Shown here piece by piece: positions 32,833 through 41,170 of a DNA stretch of 64,000 nt (within the stretch, counting starts at the first letter, position 1; every line of letters begins with the position of its first letter). Both the position numbers and the translations under genes were made by a program. This DNA comes from Deltaproteobacteria bacterium (GTDB lineage Bacteria > Desulfobacterota > SM23-61), in the NCBI GenBank assembly GCA_016875165.1, contig VGSF01000011.1, forward strand, positions 1-64,000, written 5' to 3'. The notes under the pieces were generated by a model. The model was not told where the DNA came from and made no database searches. It was given only the letters and a program-made list of their open reading frames with translations.

Positions 32833-34086
32833 ATGGGTAAGACGCTGGCGGAAAAAATTTTGAGTCACCATGCGGGTCATGATGTGAAATCGGGTGAGTT
32901 CGCCATGGTTAAGGTGGATTTCACCTACGCCCATGACGGGACCGCGCCGCTTACCGTGCAGCAAATGGAAGCCATGGGAATTAAGAAGCTGAATCACCCT
33001 TCCCAATGCGCAGTATTTTTGGACCATGCGGCTCCGAGTCCCCGTTTGGAGCATTCCAATGACCATCAATCCCTGAGGAATTTCTGCCGGCGAACCGGAG
33101 CCGTTCTTTTCGATATCGGGGAGGGCGTTTCGCACAACATTGTAAGCGAGAAGTTTGCCCGCCCTGGAGATTTGATCTTGGGGGCCGACTCCCATACCTG
33201 TACCCTGGGGGCTCTGGCCGCTTTTTCCACGGGGATGGGTTCAACCGATATAGCCGCGGCCATGGCCTTCGGCCATACCTGGATGCGCGTGCCTGAACCG
33301 TTCGAGGTTTATCTTAAGGGCGCCTTGTCCCCCGGAGTATACAGCAAAGATTTTATCCTCCATTTTATCGGCACGATCGGTGCGGATGGGGCGACGTATA
33401 AGGCGTTGGAATTTATCGGCCCTGCCCTAGAAAAACTCAGCGTGGCCGCTCGGGCCACAATTTCGAATATGGCCATTGAATGCGGCGCCAAAGCTGGACT
33501 TTTTCCCTCCGATACCCTAACCCGCCTTTTTCTCCGGGAGCATGGCCGGGAACATGATTACCGAGAACTGGCTCCCGATTCCGATGCTCGCTACGAGCGG
33601 AAATTTCAGTTCGATCTTTCCCGGCTGGAGCCCATGGTTGCGTGTCCTCATTTTGTCGACCAGGTCAAGCCCATAAGCCAGGTCGAGAGAGTGAATGTGG
33701 CCCAAGTCTTGATCGGCACTTGCACCAACGGTCGTCTGGAGGACCTCCATATCGCCGCCCGATTCCTCAAAGGGCGCCGGGTAGGCCCGGAAACGCGATT
33801 GATTGTCACCCTGAGCTCGAAAAAAGTCTTTCTCGAGGCCATGGCCGATGGAACCCTTCGGACTTTTTTAGAAGCGGGAGGAGTCTTGACCGGGCCGGGC
33901 TGCGGCCCTTGCGTGGGAGTTCATCAGGGGATCCTCGCTGACGGGGAAGTTTGCGTGGGAACCCAGAATCGCAATTTTGAGGGGCGCATGGGAAATCCCA
34001 AAGGTTTTATTTATTTAACCTCACCGGCCACGGCAGCAGCCACGGCCATTGCCGGAAGACTCACCGATCCGCGAGAATTCTTATAA
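32833..34086 (+). CDS. LeuC/homoaconitase-type hydro-lyase, large subunit
   Basis: About 417 residues of an aconitase-superfamily large subunit with a [4Fe-4S] cluster. Key motifs are LILGADSHTCT near 117-124, LIGTCTNGRLEDL and the paired cysteines in GPGCGPCVG. It hydrates and dehydrates a 2- or 3-hydroxy di/tricarboxylate. Isopropylmalate isomerase, homoaconitase and dimethylmalate dehydratase share this form. No leuA or leuB lies nearby and the neighbours are catabolic and transport genes, so a non-leucine substrate is more likely. It is followed by its small subunit after 24 bp. Confidence 0.88.
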   Translation: MGKTLAEKILSHHAGHDVKSGEFAMVKVDFTYAHDGTAPLTVQQMEAMGIKKLNHPSQCAVFLDHAAPSPRLEHSNDHQSLRNFCRRTGAVLFDIGEGVSHNIVSEKFARPGDLILGADSHTCTLGALAAFSTGMGSTDIAAAMAFGHTWMRVPEPFEVYLKGALSPGVYSKDFILHFIGTIGADGATYKALEFIGPALEKLSVAARATISNMAIECGAKAGLFPSDTLTRLFLREHGREHDYRELAPDSDARYERKFQFDLSRLEPMVACPHFVDQVKPISQVERVNVAQVLIGTCTNGRLEDLHIAARFLKGRRVGPETRLIVTLSSKKVFLEAMADGTLRTFLEAGGVLTGPGCGPCVGVHQGILADGEVCVGTQNRNFEGRMGNPKGFIYLTSPATAAATAIAGRLTDPREFL

Positions 34087-34110
34087 GTCGGGGATGACCG
34101 AGGTTGGACG

Positions 34111-34611
34111 ATGAAAATAAAGGGGAAAGCCTGGAAATTCGGCCATGGGATCACCACCGATCACATCGCTCCCGGCCGTTTCTTTTACCTGCGCAGCAAC
34201 TTACCTGAGTTTGCCAAGCATTGCTTTGAGGATGTCCGCCCGGATTTCATCTCCAAAGTAAAGCCGGGAGACTTCGTGGTGGGGGGGGAAAACTTCGGTT
34301 TTGGCTCCAGTCGGGAGCATGCCCCGATCATGATCAAACTGTGCGGCATCGCCGCCGTGTTGGCCAAAAACTATGCCCGGATATTCTTCCGCAATGCGAT
34401 CAATTCCGGGTTGCCTGCTCTGATCCTGGACACCGACCAGATCAATGACGGCGATGAGCTGGAAATTGACCTGGGCACCGGCACTTTGCAAAACATCACC
34501 ACGGGCCGAGAAATGACCGCCCCACCCTTGCCCCCAGTTATGCAGGCCATCATCCGCGAGGGGGGTCTGGTAGAGCATATAAAAAAACACGGTCGCCTTA
34601 AGTTGGACTGA
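34111..34611 (+). CDS. LeuD/homoaconitase-type hydro-lyase, small subunit
   Basis: A 166-residue swivelling domain subunit. WKFGHGITTDHIAPGRFF is the conserved start, and NFGFGSSREHAPIMIKLCGI carries the substrate-binding GSSREHAP motif. YARIFFRNAINSGLPAL is the final core. It pairs with the large subunit immediately upstream to form the active enzyme. The length matches archaeal/bacterial small-subunit type 2 proteins rather than proteobacterial LeuD of about 200 residues, in line with a homoaconitase-like branch. Confidence 0.88.
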   Translation: MKIKGKAWKFGHGITTDHIAPGRFFYLRSNLPEFAKHCFEDVRPDFISKVKPGDFVVGGENFGFGSSREHAPIMIKLCGIAAVLAKNYARIFFRNAINSGLPALILDTDQINDGDELEIDLGTGTLQNITTGREMTAPPLPPVMQAIIREGGLVEHIKKHGRLKLD

Positions 34612-34886
34612 ATTGTTGCCGGAGGTTTCGCAGCAATGATGGGGACGGTCATGAATTTATGAATCTATTTTGGAGCAGCTGATTTTTTCTCCCCCCAATT
34701 CATCTCTACTCTATGGCCCTTCAAACAGCCTACGGGGCAATCCCCAATCTGGTGTTGTTTTCCAGATTACTTTCACCCAAAATATGATCTTAAGCATGAA
34801 ATCAAGTGCGGATTTAGAAGCAGGCGATAGAAGGGTGCGCCGAATTAGAACAGACAGGCACACCCTTCCTTCAAGGATTGAGTTTT

Positions 34887-35966
34887 TTACTTGTTGGTGA
34901 GTCCGTACTCCACGCTCTTTCTCCAATCCATCCATTCGCGCCAGTCAGGGTAAACGTAGCGGTTGATATTCTGATCATCGGGGTGGATGTATCTGGCTCC
35001 CGGAAGCAGGATGACGGTCTTCATCTCCGGGCGGTTTTCCTTATTCTTTCCATTGACAATATCCACCAGGTACTTGGGGTCTTCATAGCAGTTCGCCCAG
35101 TTGTCAAAGTGATCGGGGATGACCACCTTGGCATTCAAGGCTTCGGCCACACGCCACACGTCCCAGGGAGACATCTTGTCGGTATATCCTGGAGCGTTAT
35201 TGCCCATGTCCATGCAGACCACTTCTATCTTGTACTTCTCCCCGACCATGCGGTATCCGTTATGGTATAGCGTATCTCCCAGGAAGGCGATCCCGCCGCC
35301 TTCCGTGTTGAAGATGTAACTGGCGGCCACTTCGTCAAAGGGCTGGGGTGTGTCGAAACCGGTCTTGGTGACGATTACGTCGAAGTTGGGGGCGATGTCT
35401 ATCTTCATGTCTTCAATCTTGATGCTCTCCCCCACCCGGGCCACGATGATCCGGTCTTCAGGCACTCCCATATTTTTCTTCAAGCGCCGGCATGTTTCCG
35501 GAGGGCCGACGAACTTGCACTTGGTGGTCTGCAGAGCTGCGGCCACCGTATAGAAATCCATGTGGTCCTGGTGGTGGTGGGTAATGAAGACCGCGTCCAG
35601 GCGTTTGAATTTCCAGGGATCAATTACGTGGGGATTAAGGCGCATCCAGTAGAGCTTGTCCGCCCCGCTGGTGCGGCAGACCCCGCAGTAAGAGGGATCT
35701 GTAAAAAGGCTCGGACCGGCATACAGGTCAACCGTGAAAACCGCGCCGGCCTGGGATTTCAGGGCAAAAGACGGCCCGCCGAAATACCACATGGCCCCTG
35801 TTCCCGGTTTGACTTTGAATTGATCGATCTCATAATTCAGATAGGTGCCCCATTCCGGGAAAACTTCCTGCAGCCAGATCTCCCGGCTCATCTTCCGCGG
35901 CAGGCCGACGGTACCCCCATCCATCACGCCCCTTTCGTCGTATTTCACTACACTTTCGCTGCTCAT
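34887..35966 (-). CDS. UlaG-like metallo-beta-lactamase-fold hydrolase
   Basis: A protein of about 359 residues resembling L-ascorbate-6-phosphate lactonase UlaG. Metal ligands are in AVFITHHHQDHMDFYTVAAA (HxHxDH), later AFLGDTLYHNGY with the bridging Asp, and VVIPDHFDNW with the last His. SREIWLQEVFPEWGTYLNYE at the start is typical of UlaG. The real substrate in this cluster may be another sugar-acid lactone. The Met at 35966 follows AAAGGAGG. Upstream codons to 36017 are repeat-derived. Opposite strand to leuCD, separated by 275 bp with nothing recognised. Confidence 0.85.
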   Translation of the reverse strand: MSSESVVKYDERGVMDGGTVGLPRKMSREIWLQEVFPEWGTYLNYEIDQFKVKPGTGAMWYFGGPSFALKSQAGAVFTVDLYAGPSLFTDPSYCGVCRTSGADKLYWMRLNPHVIDPWKFKRLDAVFITHHHQDHMDFYTVAAALQTTKCKFVGPPETCRRLKKNMGVPEDRIIVARVGESIKIEDMKIDIAPNFDVIVTKTGFDTPQPFDEVAASYIFNTEGGGIAFLGDTLYHNGYRMVGEKYKIEVVCMDMGNNAPGYTDKMSPWDVWRVAEALNAKVVIPDHFDNWANCYEDPKYLVDIVNGKNKENRPEMKTVILLPGARYIHPDDQNINRYVYPDWREWMDWRKSVEYGLTNK

Positions 35967-35992
35967 TTTGAACCTCCTTTCGATTTTTAAAT

Positions 35993-36765
35993 TAGCCACA
36001 GAGGACACAGAGATCACAGAGATATAAAGAAATATCTAAAAAAAGACAATTTAGGACACAGATAACCACCGATAAACACAGATAAAATTAAAATATGTTT
36101 AATAAAATTTTCAGAAATTGAACTTTAGGTAACAGTTTAGCGCTTTTAAAAAATGGTATTAAAGCCTTTGTTGAGGGCCGGGGGTTAGAGCGGAACGCGC
36201 CGGAAGCATCGGTTGGGTTTCCGCTTGGCCACGAGGACAAAAGATCTTTTCCTCCGGAGGAGGCGGGGGTTCTTGCCCGCCCCTTATGCGGAGAAATAAG
36301 CGCCTTATGATTCCAAGCGTTCCGCTCTGGCCCCCGGCCCCTGGAATCCCTTGGCCTTTACAACTCACCTTTTTTCAAAGAGCTAAAGTGTTACAACTTT
36401 AGTAGTACAGAGATCACAGAGTTTTAAAACCATGATTAAAAAAAAGTGAAGAATACGTGTCAAGTGCTAAAAGTGTCTAAAAGTATCCATTACTTTTTCT
36501 TAATCATGTTTTTAAAAACTCCTTCCTACTAACGTGCAAAATCTCTAAATTTTGTTAATAAACGTATGGGTGGTCCTCTGTGGCCGCCCGTAAAATGGAC
36601 AACCACGGAAGGTTGCCCCTACAATTTGACTACTAACGTTCAATTTCTGAAAAATTTGTTAAGATTTTTATCTGGATTTGTTTGCGCTCATCAGTGCTCT
36701 AAGTCGTTTTTTTAAAAAATATTGGTTATAGCTCTGTGATCTCTGTGCCCTCTGTGGCTACTTTA
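35993..36765. repeat. region bounded by inverted CACAGAG repeats
   Basis: TTAGCCACAGAGGACACAGA at 35993 and its near-exact inverse at 36736-36765 (CTCTGTGATCTCTGTGCCCT) are about 29 bp long with one mismatch. Between them lie part of a family E-like palindrome (36053-36085), family C copy 3, further ATCACAGAG traces and a GGTTGCCCCTACA motif near 36615. No gene is visible in these 770 bp, which separate the UlaG-like and IlvD-like genes. Confidence 0.6.
36129..36394. mobile_element. family C element, copy 3 (266 bp)
   Basis: Ends GTAACAGTTTAGCGC and GAGCTAAAGTGTTAC. AACTTTAG at 36121-36128 and 36395-36402 is a perfect 8-bp target duplication. It is more divergent from copies 1 and 2 (roughly 80% identity), so it is probably an older insertion. 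Confidence 0.85.
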
Positions 36766-36782
36766 AAAGGGTTTTCAGGATA

Positions 36783-38513
36783 TCATTCCATCAGGTATGC
36801 GCCCTTCATAGCTGATTCTGCCTGTCGTGAGTAACGCCTGAGGAGTCCTTGAGGATGCTGCACGATTGGCGGTTGCCATCTTTTTAATCGCTCGGCCAGG
36901 ATACTCTCGGCGGCCTGGGAACCAATTTGCTTGCCCCCACATCCAACAACGGAAAGAACCCGGTTGGGAATATCAATCTGAATCCAATCTCCATCCTCCA
37001 CCACGGCAATCGGGCCGCCCCTGGCCGCTTCCGGGGAGACATGGCCGATGCAGGGGCCTCGCGTGGCTCCTGAAAATCTTCCGTCCGTTATAATAGCTGT
37101 ATTGTTCAAATCCGGATTAGTAGCCAGAGCCTCTGTGGTAGCCAGGATTTCCGGCATACCGCTTCCCCGCGGGCCTTCATAGCGTAGGACGATCACCGAA
37201 CCCGGTTTAATTTTTCCCTGAAGAATGGCTTGCAGGGCTTCTTCTTCCCGGTTAAACACTCGCGCCGGTCCTTCATGGCTCAACATTTCCGGAGACACGG
37301 CGGCATACTTGACCACCGCTCCTTCCGGAGCAATATTCCCTTTGAGGACAGCGATGGAACCGAATCCCTTGCTATCTTTGGCCTTTCTGATGACTTCTTC
37401 TCTTTGCAGTTTAAAATTGGCTAAATATCCCTCTCCTCTCCGGAAGAAACCTTCTTCTTCCAGATGTCCAAGATTTTCTTCGAGGGTTTTGCCGGTTACA
37501 GTCAGGACTTTCAGATCCAGGAAATCCCGGAGTTCCATCTGCACTCGGGGAACCCCCCCGGCATACCAGAAAAGCTCGGCCAAATAGACCCCTGATGGCT
37601 GAACATTGGCCAGATAGGGGATCTCCCGGTTCAGACGGTCAAAGCGCTCGGCATCGATCTTGATCCCTAACTCATGGGCTATGGCCGGCAGGTGCAGGAG
37701 GGCATTCGTTGAACCGCTGATGGCCGCATGGACCTTCATGGCATTTTCAAAGGCTGCCGGCGTCAGGATGTCCGCGGGCCGGATTCCCTTTCTACTAAGT
37801 TCCATAATTTGCCGGCCGGCCTGACGCGCCAGTCGCCCGATTTCCGCAAGGCTGGCCGGAATGAGGGCAGTCCCAGGGAGCGCTATTCCCAGCGCTTCCG
37901 CCATGCACTGCATGGTACTGGCTGTTCCCATGAACTGGCAGGCCCCGGCCCCCGGGCAGGCGGAAAGTTTATAATCCCGGACTTCCCGGGAGACGTCTTC
38001 TCCCCGCCGCATCCGGGTAGCGGTTTCCCCGACCAGCAGGCTATGGGACATATTGGGGCCAACGCGGTTAGTTCCTCCGGGGAAATGAATGGCCGGGATA
38101 TTCAGGCGGGCCATGGCCATTAGATGGGCGGGAACGGATTTGTCGCAGGAGGAAATGACCACCAATCCGTCCCAGGGAATGATCCGGCCATGGATCTCCA
38201 CCAGGTCGCAGAGAGCTTCCCTGGAGGGGAGACTGTAATTCATCCCGCTATGGAGCATGGCCCAGCCATCGCAAATGTCGGTGCCATGGAAACCGGCTGG
38301 TTTTCCACCTTCCTGAAAAACTCCGATGGAAACCTCCTGGGCCAGGCGGTCCAGGTGGATGCTTCCTGGATGGCTGCTGCCGAACACGTCTTCAACAAGG
38401 ATCTGCGGCTTGCTTAAGTCCGCCTCGTCCCAATCCATCCCGCAACAAAGGGCGTCCATTTGAATCCAGTCCTGACGAACCTTACTGCTTTTCTGTTTTT
38501 TTTCCTGGGTCAT
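36783..38513 (-). CDS. IlvD/Edd-family dehydratase
   Basis: About 576 residues, normal for dihydroxy-acid or sugar-acid dehydratases. Fe-S ligand cysteines are Cys81 (TDICDGW), Cys123 (SCDKSVP) and Cys192 (GACQFMGTASTM). The C-terminal signature is ITDGRFSGATRGPCIGHVSP. The enzyme dehydrates 2,3-dihydroxy acids to 2-keto acids. With the UlaG-like lactonase on the same strand and no other ilv genes nearby, a sugar-acid or aldonate substrate is as likely as the valine pathway. The ATG at 38513 has AGGTGG at the right distance, and the GTG at 38522 does not. Confidence 0.87.
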   Translation of the reverse strand: MTQEKKQKSSKVRQDWIQMDALCCGMDWDEADLSKPQILVEDVFGSSHPGSIHLDRLAQEVSIGVFQEGGKPAGFHGTDICDGWAMLHSGMNYSLPSREALCDLVEIHGRIIPWDGLVVISSCDKSVPAHLMAMARLNIPAIHFPGGTNRVGPNMSHSLLVGETATRMRRGEDVSREVRDYKLSACPGAGACQFMGTASTMQCMAEALGIALPGTALIPASLAEIGRLARQAGRQIMELSRKGIRPADILTPAAFENAMKVHAAISGSTNALLHLPAIAHELGIKIDAERFDRLNREIPYLANVQPSGVYLAELFWYAGGVPRVQMELRDFLDLKVLTVTGKTLEENLGHLEEEGFFRRGEGYLANFKLQREEVIRKAKDSKGFGSIAVLKGNIAPEGAVVKYAAVSPEMLSHEGPARVFNREEEALQAILQGKIKPGSVIVLRYEGPRGSGMPEILATTEALATNPDLNNTAIITDGRFSGATRGPCIGHVSPEAARGGPIAVVEDGDWIQIDIPNRVLSVVGCGGKQIGSQAAESILAERLKRWQPPIVQHPQGLLRRYSRQAESAMKGAYLME

Positions 38514-38859
38514 GTGATCCACCTTTTTTGAGGAAATTCCTTTTCCTTCTTACCTTCAGAAATATTGGTAGCGTCCTTTATTATATTCTATCTGGGTACT
38601 TGTGGGGATCACGAAATTTACCGCTCCTCATAGTCGTTCTCGGTTTTTACAATATAAAAATCCATTTGTCAAGTAGAGACGGGCTTGTCTTGAAATTCCG
38701 CCATAAGGACGACAGTGAGGGGCGGGGGTTTTTAAAGTTTTGAAAACCAGCGGCGTGGTTCTTATGGAAAAAGGAATATCTGTTCGTTTTTCTCAGGTGA
38801 TTTGAAGGAGAAGAAGGGGAAGGGGAAGGAGTCGGGTCTCTTGCGAATTGAAGAAAAAA

Positions 38860-39117
38860 TTATCCCTTTAGCTTTTGGGAGACAAAAGCCGCCTGTTGGT
38901 TTATTCGATCTCTCTTTGGAACCGGTTGATCTTAAGGCCGGCCGACCGAAAGGCTGGTCAAAAAAATCTTCTCCTCCCCAACCTCATACTTCTTCCCCGC
39001 CCAACGCACCACCATGATCCCATTGATGGGATTCGCCCTAAAATCTTTCCGCCCTTTTCTCCTCTCGTGCCCCTGCTCTCCAAATTGATCATAGGAGAGA
39101 AGACCCCGCACCCCCAA
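38860..39117 (-). pseudogene. transposase C-terminal fragment
   Basis: A frame reads RGLLSYDQFGEQGHERRKGR, then FRANPINGIMVVRWAGKKYE and FLTSLSVGRP before a stop. Another frame continues INRFQREIE. The WAGKKYEVGEEKIFLTSL segment resembles the strand before the last acidic residue of DDE transposases. The main part of the gene is missing. It lies just behind the DUF6788-like gene, which often accompanies such elements. The 300 bp from 38523 to 38860 show nothing definable. Confidence 0.45.
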
Positions 39118-39197
39118 AACCTTAACTTCTTTCGCCTCCTCCCAGTGCCTTCAACTTCCGATAAACCTCCTTTTGCGCCCGCTCATAAAACTGCCAG

Positions 39198-39578
39198 CTA
39201 CTCTCCATCCCCCTTCTCCATCTTCCCCTCCCCAATCTTCCATAACAACCCGATGATCTCCCGGTGAATCTTTCCCAACTGCGCCATCCCCCGCTGAAAC
39301 CCTTGATAGTTTCGAGCCCGCTCCACCTCAGGACTCGTCGCCTTCCCCAAATACTTGTACCGGCTCTTCCCTTTTTCCTTGTAGGAAAGATAATAATAAG
39401 GACCATGCTTCTTCTGCGCATCCCGATGACAAGCGCAAGAAGGTTTCCCACAAAACATGTATTGCCTAACCACCGAACCCACCCGCATCCCCTTGGGTTT
39501 CATGAGTCGATTCTCTAAAAGACCCCGAATCTTCCGCAACTGGCTAATCCGCTGCCGCCACCGGCTAACTTTTTCCAT
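39198..39578 (-). CDS. DUF6788-like small protein of an insertion element
   Basis: A 126-residue basic protein. The core VGSVVRQYMFCGKPSCACHR, then HGPYYYLSYKEKGKSRYKYL, matches a small family of unknown function with a CGKPxCxC metal-binding-like motif, frequently found beside transposase genes in Deltaproteobacteria. N-terminal MEKVSRWRQRISQLRKIRGL is probably a coiled coil. The stop overlaps an ATG (ATGGAGAGTAG) of a further 28-codon frame that ends at 39122. Probably a passenger gene of a dead insertion element. Confidence 0.6.
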   Translation of the reverse strand: MEKVSRWRQRISQLRKIRGLLENRLMKPKGMRVGSVVRQYMFCGKPSCACHRDAQKKHGPYYYLSYKEKGKSRYKYLGKATSPEVERARNYQGFQRGMAQLGKIHREIIGLLWKIGEGKMEKGDGE

Positions 39579-39926
39579 TTTCTATACTTATATATATTAA
39601 TATTTAATACGAATAGGATTAAAACGCGAATAAAAGAAGATGTCAACCTTTTTTTAAAAAAACTTCACACCCTCCTTAACATGCTGATTTCAATTGAGTT
39701 TTTTACCTCTGTTTCTTATGGCCGAATTTGAGAGTAAGAACCTGAATTTATCATCTTTTTTATTTTTATTTTTTGCCTTATACTTAAAGCGGCAAATTCG
39801 TTCCGCTGCAAAATAGATATTTCGTAGGGGGTTAAGCGCGAGAGGGGTTTTCTTATTACATCACCAGTCGGTTATGGGTTATGCCCTGTCTAACCGCCCG
39901 GAAAAGGGAAATACATTACCGGGCAG
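39579..39926. other. AT-rich intergenic gap
   Basis: About 350 bp, markedly AT-rich next to the insertion-element remnant (TATATATATTAATATTTAAT near 39587-39606). It should hold the promoter of the kinase-BON gene, but no clear -35/-10 pair stands out. Confidence 0.4.
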
Positions 39927-39941
39927 AAAGGAGGCTTGGCC

Positions 39942-40763
39942 ATGTCGGTGTTAACCATTTCCAGGCAAGGGGGAAGTCTGGGCACGGAGATAGCCCAGGA
40001 AGTGGCCGGTCGGCTCAATTATGAATATGTGGACAAAGAGCGGATTGGGAAAGCCCTGGCAGAATTTGGTCTGCTATCACCAGATGTGGAAAGGTTTGAT
40101 GAAAAGAAGCCCCCCTTCTGGGACTCCTGGCAGGTTCAGAGAAGGAAATTCCTTCATTTCCTCCAGGCAGTCATTTTTGATTTAGCCGGGAAAGGGAATG
40201 TGGTGATCGTGGGCAGAGGAGGGCAGGTTTTGCTGAAAGACCTTCCCGGAGTTTTGCACCTGCGCATAGTGGCTCCTTTTGAGGTTCGCCTGAGAAGGAT
40301 CATGGAAAAGGAAAGAGGGGATGAGAAACATACAACCCGGACCCTTCGGCGCAGCGACCGGGATTCAGCCGGGTTTATCCATTCCTTCTTCGATGTGGAC
40401 TGGGAGGATCCAAACCTCTACGACCTGGTGATCAACACCCATAAATTTTCGGTAGAAACAGCGGCGAGAATGATCCTGGAATCCATCCAGTCCCCGGAAA
40501 TAAAGGAGAGCGAAAAAAGAGCCGAAGAAAAACTGGCTGATCTGGCCCTGTTCCAGAAGGTGGAAGCCACGCTTCTTGGCCTCCTTGGTCTCGACATCCG
40601 CCATCTTAACATCCAGGTGGAAAAAGGGGCGGTTACTTTACGGGGCGCGGTTACTTCTGGCGTGGATAAGGAAAATTGCCAGCGGGCGGTGGCTGCCCTC
40701 GAAGGCGTAAACAAGGTCGACAATCAACTGCTGGTAACTGAGTATTACCGCTACGGCACCTAA
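39942..40763 (+). CDS. cytidylate-kinase-like protein fused to a BON domain
   Basis: A 273-residue two-domain protein. Residues 1-190 resemble the cytidylate-kinase-like family 2: LTISRQGGSLGTEIAQEVA is the P-loop variant, VVIVGRGGQVLLKD follows, and LRRSDRDSAGFIHSFFDVDW contains the R-x-R-type lid and D-W motif. Residues about 200-270 form a BON domain (VEKGAVTLRGAVTSGVDKEN, ending VNKVDNQLLVTEY), usually linked to membrane or phospholipid binding. The true phosphate acceptor is uncertain. The start at 39942 follows AAAGGAGG by seven bases; a TTG in frame at 39936 is not needed. Confidence 0.8.
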   Translation: MSVLTISRQGGSLGTEIAQEVAGRLNYEYVDKERIGKALAEFGLLSPDVERFDEKKPPFWDSWQVQRRKFLHFLQAVIFDLAGKGNVVIVGRGGQVLLKDLPGVLHLRIVAPFEVRLRRIMEKERGDEKHTTRTLRRSDRDSAGFIHSFFDVDWEDPNLYDLVINTHKFSVETAARMILESIQSPEIKESEKRAEEKLADLALFQKVEATLLGLLGLDIRHLNIQVEKGAVTLRGAVTSGVDKENCQRAVAALEGVNKVDNQLLVTEYYRYGT

Positions 40764-40821
40764 ATTAACCCATTTTCGCTCACAGCAGTTTTGGGCAACG
40801 AAAGGGAAGGGTTAATTTTTT
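40763..40821 (+). terminator. putative rho-independent terminator
   Basis: AATTAACCC (40763-40771) pairs with GGGTTAATT (40809-40817) and is followed by a T run. The loop is long (37 nt) with weak internal pairing, so efficiency is uncertain. Position directly behind the kinase-BON stop fits. Confidence 0.4.
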
Positions 40822-40851
40822 TACCATTATCCGTATCGGTTTAGTATAATA

Positions 40852-41012
40852 AGGATCATCTCCAAATTAATACCGACGCATTAAATAAACCTGTCATTGC
40901 GAGGAGTGGAACGACGAAGCAATCCCATGAAGAATGAGATTGCCGCGCCCCTTTAGCTCGCAATGACTTGTAAAGACATTTATTACGCTCGTATTAATTT
41001 GGAGATGATCCT
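40852..41012. mobile_element. family G palindromic element, copy 1 (161 bp)
   Basis: Perfect 22-bp terminal inverted repeats: AGGATCATCTCC and onward at 40852-40873, mirrored at 40991-41012. The interior carries the dispersed CATTGCGAGGAG/CTCGCAATGAC palindrome. A family A element is inserted at or in its right end. A related element lies at 50650-50790. Confidence 0.75.
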
Positions 41013-41143
41013 GAGCCTCTTGCAAAAGTATTTTTTTGTGGTTCGACAAGCTCACCACGAACGGAAAAACTAAATAATTTCAACCTAAGCCCGTTCACCC
41101 TGAGCCTGTCGAAGGGTAAATTACGGACTTTTGCAAGAAGCTC
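41013..41143. mobile_element. family A element, copy 4 (131 bp)
   Basis: Ends GAGCCTCTTGCAAAAGT and TTTTGCAAGAAGCTC. ATCCT at 41008-41012 and 41144-41148 is duplicated (5 bp here, 4 bp in the other copies). It is adjacent to the right terminal repeat of the family G element and 28 bp ahead of the selenoprotein start, so it displaced that gene's upstream region. Confidence 0.85.
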
Positions 41144-41170
41144 ATCCTATAATAATAAAAGGGGGTAAGG

